From CALBTQ01 sp036725605 (GTDB taxonomy: Bacteria > Lernaellota > Lernaellaia > Lernaellales > Lernaellaceae), in NCBI GenBank assembly GCA_036725605.1, contig DAIMDW010000018.1:69454-133453 (forward strand): 64,000 nucleotides of DNA. Reading direction: 5' to 3'. Below the pieces are notes generated by a model that was not told the origin of the DNA, made no database searches, and saw only the letters and a list, made by a program, of their open reading frames with translations. The translations under genes and the position numbers were made by a program. How positions within the stretch are numbered: the stretch's first letter is position 1; every line of letters starts with the position of its first letter. Positions 16,566-26,170 of the stretch are shown here, piece by piece.

Positions 16566-18962
16566 TTACAGGCCCTTTTTACGGAAGAATTCCAGCAGGC
16601 CGTCGCGGTGCAAATCGCACTCCTCCTCGGGGGCGGCGCCCTCCAGGAAGGCCTCCTCGACGACTTTGGGGCAATTATAGCGCGAAAGCATCCCGGAATC
16701 CTGGCAAATTTTGCGGAAGACGATTCCCGGCGGCGGCTCGAAATCCGGCTGCATCTGGCCGTGCGTGTACTGGATCATGAAGTGCGCCCAGATCGGCAAT
16801 GCCGCCCGCGCGCCGGTCAGGCCGACGTTGCGATCGCGATCGAAACCGACCCAGGTAACCGCGAGAATCTCGGGGGTGAAACCGACGAACCAGGCGTCCT
16901 TGGCGTCGTTGGTCGTGCCGGTCTTGGCCGCGGCGGGGCCTTTGTAGCCCTGGCGGCGCAAACCGCCCGCCGTGCCGCGCTCGACCACGCCGCGCATCAG
17001 GCTCGTCGTCTGGTACACGACCTCCGCCGGCAGCGCCCGGCGCGCCTTGACCGACCGTTTTTCCAGCACGTTGCCCTGCCGGTCGACCACGTCGCGGATC
17101 GTCAGCGGTTCGCTGTGATAGCCCTGGTTGGCCAGCGTCGTGTACGCGCCGGCGATCTCCAGCGGACTCATTTCGGCCACGCCCAGGCTCAGCGCGGGAT
17201 ACGGCGGCAGATCGGCCTGTACGCCCATCGCCCGCGCGGTGTCGATGATATTGTCGATGCCGATCATCAGCGCCGCCTTGGCCGTGGGCACGTTGCGGCT
17301 GCCCTCCAGCGCCCGCCGCGCGGTGATCATCCCCTCGTACTTGCCGTCGAAGTTGTGCGGCGACCACTTCTTGCCGCCGCTGGTGATCGAGAAGGACTCG
17401 TCGGCCAGCATCGTCGCGCCGCTGAACTTGAAATCGCGGTCCTTGTAAGCGCGCCAGAAGCCCGCCGTGTAGACGACCGGCTTGAAGACCGATCCCACCT
17501 GCCGCTGCATCTGCACCGCGCGGTTGTAGGGGCTGGAGCGATAATCGCGCCCGCCGACCATCGCGCGCACGTAGCCGGTCGACGGTTCGATCACCACGAT
17601 CGCCGCCTGCAGCTTGTTGTCGTCCTTGACGCGCAGCTTCTCGTTGTTCTTCTCCAATTGCGCCACGGTTTCGGTGATCGCGCTCTCGGCCATGCGCTGC
17701 ACGGTCACGTCGAGCGTGGTGAAGATTTTCAGGCCTTCGCTTTGCAGCACGTCCTCGCCGTAGGTGCGCGCCAGTTGCTGGCGCAGCAGATCCAGGAAGT
17801 ACGGCGCGATGTTGCGCGGCGGCAGATGCTTGTGCACGGCCAGATCCTGGCTCTTGGCCTGTTCGAGCATCTCCTTGGTCACCTGCAGCTCGGCCAGCGC
17901 CCGCGGCGTCTTGGCCAGCCGCTGCAGAATGTAATCGCGGCGCACCTTCGCGCGCTCGTCGTGCGCGCGCGGATCGTACACGCCCGGACTGCGCAGCACG
18001 CCGGCCAGCAGCGCCGCCTCGGACAGCGTGAGGTTCTCGGCCTTCTTGCCGAAGTAGAATTGCGCCGCTTCGCCCAGGCCGCAGATCGCCACCGAGCCCG
18101 ACTGCCCGAAGTAGATTTCGTTGATGTACACCTCGAAGATTTTTTCCTTCGGGTAGTGCATCTCCAGCACCACGGCCATGACCATCTCTTTGAGCTTGCG
18201 CGTGATGGTCCGCTCGGGCGAAAGGTAGAAGTTCTTCACCAACTGCTGCGTGATCGAACTGCCGCCTTCCTTGGCCTTGAAGCGCACCAGCGCCTTGAGC
18301 GCCGCGCGGAACAACCCCTTGAAGTTCAGCCCGTGATGGCGGAAGAACGCGTCGTCCTCCATCACCACCACGCTCCACACGAGGCTCTTGGGGATTTTGT
18401 CGTAGGGGATGATGCGCCGTTCTTCCTGCACCTGCCCGAAGAAACGGCCGATCAACTCCGGCTCGACCTCGAACAGCGCCAGTTCGCGGCGGTTGGTCAG
18501 ATCGAAAATGCGCGTGACCATCTCGCCGCCCAGCGACAAACGCAGCAGACGCGGCTCGACGGTTTCGCCGGGATAATCGAAGCCGCGCAGGTAAAGCTCC
18601 AGCGTGTTTTCGGTCAGAAAATATTCGCCGGGCTTGTCGGGCGTGCGCTCGACGCGCTGATAATTCAGACGCACCAGGCGGTCGATCAATCCGGTGGTCG
18701 ACAGCAGCGAGCCGGGCAGGATCGTCAGCGAATCGCTGTAGACGTGGCTGGGCAGTTTCCAACGCTTGCCCTCGAATTTCGCGGTGAGGTCCTTGTCGAC
18801 GCTGAAGGCGAAAATGCCGCCGGCGATCACCGCGACGAGCGTCAGCCAGAAGGCGACGTTGAAGCCGTACCAGAGCAGATAGTGCCAGATGGGACGACGG
18901 CCGGTTTTCTTTTTGGTCCGACCGCTTTTTCTGACGGGAGTTTTACGTTGGGGCTTGGCCAT
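16566..18962 (-). CDS. mrcB: Bifunctional penicillin-binding protein, PBP1b type, about 798 aa
   Basis: A class A PBP that polymerises (GT51) and cross-links peptidoglycan. After a basic cytoplasmic tail and one TM helix (VAFWLTLVAVIAGGIFAF) there is a UB2H-like segment (LPSHVYSDSLTILPGS), typical of PBP1b. The glycosyltransferase motif is EDDAFFRHHGLNFKG. The transpeptidase SxxK is GSVFKP and the KTG motif is AKTGTTND. Two starts are possible: ATG 18962 (GGAG, used here) and ATG 19004 (GGAGAG, adding 14 residues). A TPR lipoprotein follows after one base. Confidence 0.92.
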   Translation of the reverse strand: MAKPQRKTPVRKSGRTKKKTGRRPIWHYLLWYGFNVAFWLTLVAVIAGGIFAFSVDKDLTAKFEGKRWKLPSHVYSDSLTILPGSLLSTTGLIDRLVRLNYQRVERTPDKPGEYFLTENTLELYLRGFDYPGETVEPRLLRLSLGGEMVTRIFDLTNRRELALFEVEPELIGRFFGQVQEERRIIPYDKIPKSLVWSVVVMEDDAFFRHHGLNFKGLFRAALKALVRFKAKEGGSSITQQLVKNFYLSPERTITRKLKEMVMAVVLEMHYPKEKIFEVYINEIYFGQSGSVAICGLGEAAQFYFGKKAENLTLSEAALLAGVLRSPGVYDPRAHDERAKVRRDYILQRLAKTPRALAELQVTKEMLEQAKSQDLAVHKHLPPRNIAPYFLDLLRQQLARTYGEDVLQSEGLKIFTTLDVTVQRMAESAITETVAQLEKNNEKLRVKDDNKLQAAIVVIEPSTGYVRAMVGGRDYRSSPYNRAVQMQRQVGSVFKPVVYTAGFWRAYKDRDFKFSGATMLADESFSITSGGKKWSPHNFDGKYEGMITARRALEGSRNVPTAKAALMIGIDNIIDTARAMGVQADLPPYPALSLGVAEMSPLEIAGAYTTLANQGYHSEPLTIRDVVDRQGNVLEKRSVKARRALPAEVVYQTTSLMRGVVERGTAGGLRRQGYKGPAAAKTGTTNDAKDAWFVGFTPEILAVTWVGFDRDRNVGLTGARAALPIWAHFMIQYTHGQMQPDFEPPPGIVFRKICQDSGMLSRYNCPKVVEEAFLEGAAPEEECDLHRDGLLEFFRKKGL

Positions 18963-19054
18963 GGGTGCTCCGCCGGTTTTTTCCTTCCCACCAGTAGACC
19001 CCATTGCGGGCTCTCCGGTTCCGGAAAACCAGCTCTCCTCCCCCCTTTGAAAAA

Positions 19055-19126
19055 GCCACCGAGGAGACTTGAACTCCTGACCTGACGATTACGAATCGCC
19101 TGCTCTACCAACTGAGCTACGGTGGC
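19055..19126 (-). tRNA. tRNA-Thr (anticodon CGU)
   Basis: It folds into a full cloverleaf: acceptor GCCACCG/CGGTGGC, D arm GCTC-AGTTGGTA-GAGC, anticodon arm GGCGA-TTCGTAA-TCGTC giving anticodon CGU, T arm AGGAG-TTCAAGT-CTCCT. The length is 72 nt without CCA. CCA is not encoded; the gene is followed by a T-run that may terminate transcription. It lies between the PBP gene and the giant radical SAM gene. Confidence 0.95.
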
Positions 19127-19136
19127 ACGGCGGCTT

Positions 19137-19164
19137 ATTATACTCATCCGCCGTCTCGTGTCCA
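19137..19164 (-). promoter_or_regulatory. Promoter of tRNA-Thr (TGGACA-N16-TATAAT)
   Basis: On the minus strand the -35 box TGGACA (19164-19159) and a perfect -10 box TATAAT (19142-19137) lie just upstream of the tRNA. It is back to back with the promoter of the giant radical SAM gene. Confidence 0.6.
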
Positions 19165-19210
19165 GAGATTAACAACATTTTCGGACAATGTCGATAACTA
19201 GCGGGATCTC

Positions 19211-19240
19211 TTGCGAAAACGAGCCCGCTCCCTGTACACT
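19211..19240 (+). promoter_or_regulatory. Putative leaderless promoter of the four-module radical SAM gene
   Basis: TTGCGA (19211-19216) and TACACT (19235-19240) are 18 bp apart. The ATG at 19248 is seven bases after the -10 box, so transcription should start at or within a base of the start codon. No Shine-Dalgarno is present. Confidence 0.5.
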
Positions 19241-19247
19241 GCCACGC

Positions 19248-22200
19248 ATGAAAGGCGCGCCGGACATCCACCTGGCGATATTGCCGCCCTACGGCACCGA
19301 AGGTCCGCCGCTGGGCCTGGCGTGCGTCGCGGCGGCTCTGCGCCAGGCCGGTTATACGGTCAAAGCCGTCGACTACAATATCTTCCTCTACCGCCGTTTT
19401 CAGGAAACGCTGGGCTATTGGTGGGACATGTCGATCAAGACGCCGTGGATCCTGCCCGCCGAACTGCCCGACACCATCGCCGCCTTCGGCGACGCCTTCG
19501 ACGAGATGATCGACGAGATGGCCCTGGGCGGCGCGAAGATCGTGGGATTTTCCCTCAACAGCGACAACCGCAAGCTCTCCGCCGAGGTGATGCGCCGTGT
19601 GAAGGCGCGCAATCCGCAGGTGAAAATCATCGCCGGCGGCCTGGACGCGTTCACCGCCGAAGCCCGCCGCTATTTTCCGAAAAACCTGGTCGACGCCTTC
19701 GTCGTCGGCGAAGGCGAACTGGCGACCGTCGAACTCGTCAACGCGTTGCTGGCCGGCGACGATCCGCTCGACGTGCCCGGCGTCGCGCAACACGACGAAC
19801 CGCGCCAGTCGCGCAAGGTGGAAAAGAATCAGGACTCCTTCGCCTTTCCCACCTACGAGGATTTCGACCTGACGCTCTACACCACGCACAACCTGCCGCT
19901 GGTCATCAGCCGGGGGTGCGTCAAAGGCTGCACGCTGTGCAACGACCGCAAGCTGATGGGCAGTTTCCGCACGCGCGGCGCGGCGCACGTCTTCGAGGAA
20001 ATCCGCTACCACGTCGAGCACAACAACGTGCGCGACTTCATGCTCAGCGACTTGCAGATTTCGCAGAACCTCGACGTGCTGCTGCCGCTGTGCCACATGA
20101 TCATCGACGCGGGTCTGGACATCCACTGGAACGCCAACGCGGCGGTCAGCGAGCGCCTCACGCCCGAGGTGCTCGAAACGCTGCGCGCCGCCGGCTGCCA
20201 CACGCTGACCTTCGGCGTGGAAAGCGGCTCGGACGCCGTGCTGCGCCTGATGAACAAAAAGACCGACGCGCAATCGACCACCAACACCTTGCGCGCGGTC
20301 AAAGAAGCGCAGATCATTTGCTGGATCAACATCGTGGTCGGGTTTCCCGGCGAGACCGACGAGCACTTTCACGAAACGCTCGCCTGGCTGGAAGCCAACC
20401 GCGATCTGTACCGGGAAATGGGCGCGCTCAACGCCTGCAACGTGGTGGACAATTCCATCATCGGCGATTATCCGGAACGCTATGGGATTCTGCCGACGAT
20501 GGATCACAATTGGATCGAGGTCGCCTGGTCCGATCGTTTCGGCAACACGCCCGCGTTGCGCCTGGAGCGCCTGAAACAAGTGCACGAACTGCTCGCGCGT
20601 TTGGAAAAACCGATCCGCCAGAGCAACCTCGAACCGCTGATGGAGTACACGCGTTTGGCCGAAATTTTCTCCGACGTTCTGCTCGTGCGCTGCCCGCCCG
20701 ACGACACCGATCTGCCGCCCTATCCTCTGGCGTCGGCGGCGGCGTATTTGCAACGGCGCGGCTTCAAGGTGCAGGGGCTCGACCTGAACATCCTCGCCTA
20801 CAATGAGGCGCCCGCCGACAACAAGCACCTGTGGCGCCTGCCCTTCTACCACGAGTGGACCGCGCCCGAACGCCTGCCCGACACGCTGGCCCGCCTCGGC
20901 CTGGACATCGCGCAAATGGCGCGACAGATCGCCGCGGTCAACTGCCATCAAGTTTATTTTCATTTGTCGCAAGGCAATCTGCTGATCACCCAGGCGGTGC
21001 TCACCGAGTTGCGAAAGCTCACGCCCGATCGCAAACTGATCATCGGCGGCGACCGCGTGGCCATCGAGCCCGAGCGCAATTTGTTCCCGGAGCCGATTTG
21101 CGATTTCGCCATCGAAGGCGAGTTGGAGGAAACGCTGGCCGATCTGCTGCGCCGCCTGCAGGGGCTGCAGCCGGCCACGCATCTGCGCGGCGCGCATTGG
21201 GTGAACGATCGCGGCGAACCGCGGTACATCCCGCGCGAGCCGATCCGCGAACTCGACGAACTGGGCGCGCCGACCTACGAGGAATTTCCGCCGGCGCAAT
21301 ATGAAAGCCCGCTGCTGCCGCTACGCCTGAGCCGCGGTTGCGCCTTCCGCTGCGCCTTCTGCCAGGAGCAGCCGACCGAAGGCGTGTTCCGCACGCGCTC
21401 GGCCAAAGCCGTCTATGACGAAATGTGCCGCCACCGCGACACCTGGGACATCTCCGCCTTTCAGTTCACCGACCCGGTGATCGACGGCGGCCTGAACGTG
21501 CTGACCGAGCTGTGCGAATTGATCGTCGCCGACGGCCGCCCCTTCCGTTGGTTCGCGCAGATCGCGCCGCGCGGCGACCTGACGCCCGAGCTGTTCGCGC
21601 TCATGGCCCGCGCCGGCTGCTTCCTGCTGCGCTTCGGCGTGGAGAGTTTTTCCGACGCGCTGCTGAGTCGGATGAACAAACAATACACCGCCTGCGAAGC
21701 GATCGAAAATTTGCGCGCCGCCAAACAGGCCGGCATCGAAACGCACGTCAATCTGCTGGTGGGCTTCCCCGGCGAGACCGACGAGGATTTTCACGCCACC
21801 GTGCGCACGCTGCGCGACGAGGCGGCGAGCATCGATTTCGTCGACGAAATCACGCCCTGCTACGTGTATCCGAACGCGGCGCTGGAAATCCACTGCGCGC
21901 ACTACCACGTGCTGCTGCCCGAGGGCTCGCATTTCCGCACCTGGTCGTTTGAGAGCTACAACAACTTCTCCTGGCGCGAAACGCGCGCCAAGGAACTGGC
22001 CGTTTTCGTCGCCGGTCTCGACATTCAATTCAACTACGACTTCTTCGTGCCGCCGCACGATCCGCTGCGCAAAATCGAAGAGCAGGTGCGCCGCCGCCTG
22101 CACAAGAAAATCCGGCCCGCGCCCGACGCCGTGCTGGTCACCCTGCCGCCGTGGGGCTTCGAAAATCCGCCGGTCGGTCTGGCCTATCTGTCCACGTACC

Positions 22201-25154
22201 TGCGCGCGCATGGCCTGCAAACCGAGGTCATCGACTTCAACATCAAGTTCTACCACGACGTCCACGAGATCTACCGCATGCTCTGGCACGTCGAAAACAA
22301 GAACTTCTGGTCGAACGAAAAAACCTACCAGGTCGTCGCGCACAGCCTGCGCGGGCAGATCGACGCGGCAATCAAGGAACTGGTCGAGCGCAAACCAAAA
22401 CTGTTGGGTTTCAGCGTCGTCGACCCGAAGGAGCGCATCACCATCGAGGTGATCAAGGGCTTCCGCAAACACAACCGCGAGGCGAAGATCATCCTCGGCG
22501 GCCCGGCCTGCTTCACGCCCGAGTACCGCCAGATTTTCATCGACCACGCGGGCGACCTCATCGACGGTTACTGCGTCGGCGAGGGCGAGGAGACGCTGCT
22601 GGAAACGGCCCGGCGCGTGCGCGAAGGCCGGGATCTGGCGGGCATTCCCGGCCTGCTGGTGCTCGACGAAAACCACGAATGTCAGTTGGTCGAGCGCGAG
22701 CCGATCATGGACCTGGACCGCGTGCCGCACCCGCGTTACGAGGAATTCGATCTGGACATCTACCCCGGCGACTCGCTGATTCTCGAATGGAGCCGCGGCT
22801 GCATCGGCAACTGCACCTACTGCAAGGGCAAGCAAATCAGCGGCGACTATCGCACGCGCAGCGCCGCGCATATCTTCGCCGAGCTCGAGTATCACTACCG
22901 CGTGAACCGCATCGACAACTTCACCATCAGCGACAACCTGATCAACGGCTGCCCCGAGGTGCTCGAGGAACTGTGCGACAAAATCATCGCCGCGCAACTG
23001 CCGATCCGCTTCAACGGCGAGGGCATCCCCCTGCCCGCGATGGACGGTCCGATTCTGGAAAAGCTCGCGCGCGCCGGCTGCTACGAATTGCAGTGGGGCC
23101 TCGAATCGGGCTCGGAAATCGTGCTCAAAGCGATGAACAAGCGGCGCTTCTTCAAACCGGAACAAGCCGCGCGCGTCGTCCGCCGCAGCCACGAAGCGGG
23201 CATCAAAACCTGCCTGTTCATCATCGTGGGCTTCCCCGGCGAGACCGATGCGGAGTGGCAAAAGACGATGGATTTCGTGCGCGCCAACGCCGAGTGGATC
23301 GACCAGATCAAGTCGATCAATTCGATGCACGTGATCACCGGCACGATGGTGCACCTGCATGCCGAGCGGTTCGGCATCGAACTGCCCGAGCGCGATTATC
23401 ATTACCTATGGCGCTCGGTCGACGGCACGAACACGCCGGCCGTGCGCAACCGACGCATCCGCGAATTGCTTGCGCTGTGTCAGGATTTGTCGATCGAAGT
23501 GCGCGAAACCAACCTCACCGAGGGCAAGCAAAACGATCTGGCCGCGTCGATCGGCGACGAATCGCTGTCGATGGAACTGCGCATGAAAATGTTGATCGAC
23601 GAAATCAACGATCTGCGCAGCTTCGAAACCGACACCGTCGAGGCGGGCGACGTGGCCGGCGCGCAACCGGATGAAGAAGAAGGCGCAGGCGATGAAATCG
23701 ACGCGGAGTTCGTCGGCGACCACTTGGCCCTGGCCGGCGTGCTCGACGGCGAGCGCGTGTTCGCCGGGCCCGAACTGCTGGAAATCGACCTGACCAATTT
23801 CTGCAACCTCAACTGCATCGGCTGCTGGAACCATTCGCCGCTGATGCGCGACAAGCAATTTTCCGGCGAGGAAAAAAAGCGCCGCCTGCCGCTCGAACTG
23901 CTCATCAGACTGATCGACGACGCGGCCGCGCTCGGCGCGAAACAGGTGCAACTGTCCGGCGCGGGCGAGCCCTTCTGCCACCCCGACGCGCTCCGGGTCA
24001 TCGAGCGCATCAAAGCGCACGGCCTGCAATGCACGGTGATCACCAACGGTACGCTGCTGACCGAATCGATCTGCCGGCGGATCGTCGAGCTGGGCGTCGA
24101 TCATCTGACCGTCAGCGTCTGGGCCGGCACGCCCAAGGTCTACGAGGCGACGCACCCCAACCAGAAGGGCAAAACGCTGCTCAAGCTGCAAAACACCCTG
24201 CGGTTGTTGCACCAAATCAAACGCGAACAACGCACCTATTACCCGCAGGTGAAAATCTACCATGTGGTCAACCACCGCAACGCCGGCGACCTCGACGCGA
24301 TGGTCACCTTTGCCGTCGAGTCGCTGGCCGAGTACATCGAGTTCACGCCGATCGACACGGTGCCCGGCTACACCGACGAACTGGCGCTGACCGACGACGA
24401 TCGTCGGCGCGTCGCCGAACAGTTGCGCGCTTTGCCGCAACGCGACGATTACCTCGAGCTCGATCCGACGCAGGGGCACGGCGCGCCGGGCGAACTGGAG
24501 AAAAAAGAATTCGCGCGGTTCGTCAAACGGTCGATTCTGCCCAAGGGCTTCAAATACGAACTCGACGACATCACGCGCTTCGACGTGCTGTGCCCGCGCA
24601 AGGAATGGCGGCTGGACGTGCGCGAGGACAACCAGGTCGAAAACGCGATGCTCTTTTTCTACCCGATGAATGAATGCGCCAACTGCCCGCTCAATCCCAA
24701 GTGCGAAATCGACAAGGAACGCTACGTGGTCAAAGTCGAGTTCACCAGCTTCCTCGGCTACGGCGCGTTCCTGCGGCGCATCTCCACGCCCGCCGAAACC
24801 GGCGCCTACGACGCGGACATGGTCGACTCGCTGCCCTGCTGCGTCGGCTGGACCTACGCGCGCGTCAAAACCGACGGCGCGGTCATCCCCTGCTGCAAGG
24901 CCGACAAAATGCCGCTGGGCAACCTCCACCAACAACGCTTCCTGGATTTATGGACCGACGAGCCGTACCGCGAATTTCGCGCCAAGGCGCTCACGCTGTC
25001 CAAGCGCGACAAGTTCTTCGCGCCGATCGGCTGCCTGATCGCCTGCGACAACCTCGGCCAGAACGTGCAAACGCAGGAGCGCCTGGAAACGTTGACCGCC
25101 GACGAACGCGCGGCGCTGCGCAACGTCGAGAAAAAAGGCTTCGGCGAACTTTAA
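19248..25154 (+). CDS. Four-module radical SAM megaenzyme: three B12-type rSAM units plus a SPASM-like rSAM unit, 1,968 aa
   Basis: One uninterrupted frame. Module 1 (about 1-470), module 2 (476-955) and module 3 (958-1430) each have a B12-binding-like Rossmann domain followed by a radical SAM barrel. Their CxxxCxxC motifs are at C224/228/231, C698/702/705 and C1185/1189/1192, and each has a GFPGET block (about 365, 839, 1328). The modules share short signatures (FRTRGAAHVF/FRTRSAKAVY/YRTRSAAHIF; MNKK/MNKQ/MNKR), pointing to internal tandem duplication. After an acidic linker (about 1462-1490), module 4 has CNLNCIGC (C1519/1523/1526) and a Cys-rich SPASM-like tail (from C1810; CC at 1864-1865). 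No DxHxxG cobalamin motif is seen. The start ATG at 19248 fits the leaderless promoter; an upstream in-frame start at 19188 would overlap it. Substrate unknown. Confidence 0.88.
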   Translation: MKGAPDIHLAILPPYGTEGPPLGLACVAAALRQAGYTVKAVDYNIFLYRRFQETLGYWWDMSIKTPWILPAELPDTIAAFGDAFDEMIDEMALGGAKIVGFSLNSDNRKLSAEVMRRVKARNPQVKIIAGGLDAFTAEARRYFPKNLVDAFVVGEGELATVELVNALLAGDDPLDVPGVAQHDEPRQSRKVEKNQDSFAFPTYEDFDLTLYTTHNLPLVISRGCVKGCTLCNDRKLMGSFRTRGAAHVFEEIRYHVEHNNVRDFMLSDLQISQNLDVLLPLCHMIIDAGLDIHWNANAAVSERLTPEVLETLRAAGCHTLTFGVESGSDAVLRLMNKKTDAQSTTNTLRAVKEAQIICWINIVVGFPGETDEHFHETLAWLEANRDLYREMGALNACNVVDNSIIGDYPERYGILPTMDHNWIEVAWSDRFGNTPALRLERLKQVHELLARLEKPIRQSNLEPLMEYTRLAEIFSDVLLVRCPPDDTDLPPYPLASAAAYLQRRGFKVQGLDLNILAYNEAPADNKHLWRLPFYHEWTAPERLPDTLARLGLDIAQMARQIAAVNCHQVYFHLSQGNLLITQAVLTELRKLTPDRKLIIGGDRVAIEPERNLFPEPICDFAIEGELEETLADLLRRLQGLQPATHLRGAHWVNDRGEPRYIPREPIRELDELGAPTYEEFPPAQYESPLLPLRLSRGCAFRCAFCQEQPTEGVFRTRSAKAVYDEMCRHRDTWDISAFQFTDPVIDGGLNVLTELCELIVADGRPFRWFAQIAPRGDLTPELFALMARAGCFLLRFGVESFSDALLSRMNKQYTACEAIENLRAAKQAGIETHVNLLVGFPGETDEDFHATVRTLRDEAASIDFVDEITPCYVYPNAALEIHCAHYHVLLPEGSHFRTWSFESYNNFSWRETRAKELAVFVAGLDIQFNYDFFVPPHDPLRKIEEQVRRRLHKKIRPAPDAVLVTLPPWGFENPPVGLAYLSTYLRAHGLQTEVIDFNIKFYHDVHEIYRMLWHVENKNFWSNEKTYQVVAHSLRGQIDAAIKELVERKPKLLGFSVVDPKERITIEVIKGFRKHNREAKIILGGPACFTPEYRQIFIDHAGDLIDGYCVGEGEETLLETARRVREGRDLAGIPGLLVLDENHECQLVEREPIMDLDRVPHPRYEEFDLDIYPGDSLILEWSRGCIGNCTYCKGKQISGDYRTRSAAHIFAELEYHYRVNRIDNFTISDNLINGCPEVLEELCDKIIAAQLPIRFNGEGIPLPAMDGPILEKLARAGCYELQWGLESGSEIVLKAMNKRRFFKPEQAARVVRRSHEAGIKTCLFIIVGFPGETDAEWQKTMDFVRANAEWIDQIKSINSMHVITGTMVHLHAERFGIELPERDYHYLWRSVDGTNTPAVRNRRIRELLALCQDLSIEVRETNLTEGKQNDLAASIGDESLSMELRMKMLIDEINDLRSFETDTVEAGDVAGAQPDEEEGAGDEIDAEFVGDHLALAGVLDGERVFAGPELLEIDLTNFCNLNCIGCWNHSPLMRDKQFSGEEKKRRLPLELLIRLIDDAAALGAKQVQLSGAGEPFCHPDALRVIERIKAHGLQCTVITNGTLLTESICRRIVELGVDHLTVSVWAGTPKVYEATHPNQKGKTLLKLQNTLRLLHQIKREQRTYYPQVKIYHVVNHRNAGDLDAMVTFAVESLAEYIEFTPIDTVPGYTDELALTDDDRRRVAEQLRALPQRDDYLELDPTQGHGAPGELEKKEFARFVKRSILPKGFKYELDDITRFDVLCPRKEWRLDVREDNQVENAMLFFYPMNECANCPLNPKCEIDKERYVVKVEFTSFLGYGAFLRRISTPAETGAYDADMVDSLPCCVGWTYARVKTDGAVIPCCKADKMPLGNLHQQRFLDLWTDEPYREFRAKALTLSKRDKFFAPIGCLIACDNLGQNVQTQERLETLTADERAALRNVEKKGFGEL

Positions 25155-26170
25155 TCGATAATCGGACGCGGCGACGAGGGCGGGTAGCGGTGCCACAGAC
25201 CGTGGATCATCCCGATGCCGTAGGCGATCGGGTTGCCCGCCAGAATCACGAATGCCATCGACCACAAATGACGCTTGCCCTGCCGCGCGCACAAACGCCG
25301 CGCCAGCAGCGCCGTCGCCGCCAGGTACAACGGCAGCGGCAACGCCAACAACGGCAGCCATGGGGCGAGCACGAACGCGGCCAACACCAGCGGGATCAGC
25401 GGCGGCGCCGCGTACTTCAGCCGGAAATGATCGGGATGCTTTTTGATGATCTGCGTGCGCCCGCGTCCGTAGACGTACACGTTGCGGAACCACGAGCGCA
25501 GGTCGGGCCGCATTTTGTGTTCGACCTGTGCGCCGGCCAGAAACACGATGCGGTAGCCCAGGCGCGTCAGGCGATGATTCAACTCCGGGTCCTCGCTGAC
25601 CATGCGAAACGCGTTGTCGAAGCCGCCCGCGGCCAGCACGGCCAGCCGGTCGTAGCAGATGTTGAGCGTCGGGATGTGCTCGACGATGCGGTCCTCTTCG
25701 TGAAGCATCCCCTGCGCGCTGCCGTGGCTGCCCCAGAAACTGTTGAGCGTCACGCCCAACGCTGCGAGAAAACGGCTGCCCGCCGCGACCGGCACGTTGC
25801 CGCCGCCCACCGCCACCGTGCGCAAATCGCGTTCGCGGTGACGGTCGAATCCCTCGACCAGCGTTTGCAGCCAGGTCGGCGGACAGATCACGTCCGCGTC
25901 GGTGAAGACGATCAACTCGGTCTTCGTCTCGCGCAACGCCGTGTTGCGCGCGGGCGCGATGCCGGGCGTGGGCTCGACGGCCAGGCGCAGATTGTCCAAG
26001 CGCCGCATCCACTCGCGCACCAGCGCGCGCGTGCCGTCGTTGCTGCCGTTGTCGACGACCAGAATCTCGAATCGCTCGCGCGGATAGGTCTGCGCGGCAA
26101 GGCTGGTCAGCGTGTCGGGCAGATTGCGCGCCTCGTTGTAGGCGATGATCGCCACCGTCACGCGCTTCAT
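25151..26170 (-). CDS. Family 2 glycosyltransferase with C-terminal membrane helices, 339 aa
   Basis: This is a GT-A fold: VAIIAYNEARNLPDTL at the N-terminus, VVDNGSNDGT, the DxD-type metal site in FTDADVICP, and an EDPELNHRL acceptor-side block. Two or three hydrophobic segments follow (APPLIPLVLAAFVLAPWLPLL). It probably adds a sugar to a lipid-linked polysaccharide at the inner membrane. Its ATG overlaps the stop of the upstream radical SAM gene as ATGA. It is the last gene of the Wza/Wzc cluster and converges on the giant radical SAM gene with a TTAA stop overlap. Confidence 0.85.
   Translation of the reverse strand: MKRVTVAIIAYNEARNLPDTLTSLAAQTYPRERFEILVVDNGSNDGTRALVREWMRRLDNLRLAVEPTPGIAPARNTALRETKTELIVFTDADVICPPTWLQTLVEGFDRHRERDLRTVAVGGGNVPVAAGSRFLAALGVTLNSFWGSHGSAQGMLHEEDRIVEHIPTLNICYDRLAVLAAGGFDNAFRMVSEDPELNHRLTRLGYRIVFLAGAQVEHKMRPDLRSWFRNVYVYGRGRTQIIKKHPDHFRLKYAAPPLIPLVLAAFVLAPWLPLLALPLPLYLAATALLARRLCARQGKRHLWSMAFVILAGNPIAYGIGMIHGLWHRYPPSSPRPIID

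Noticed and set aside
19248..25154. Suspicion that the four-module gene is several genes fused by frameshift or missed stops
   Set aside because: The frame is open throughout, each module keeps its motifs, and the inter-module junctions show no internal ribosome sites or start codons of the kind seen elsewhere here. Assembly error cannot be excluded by eye.
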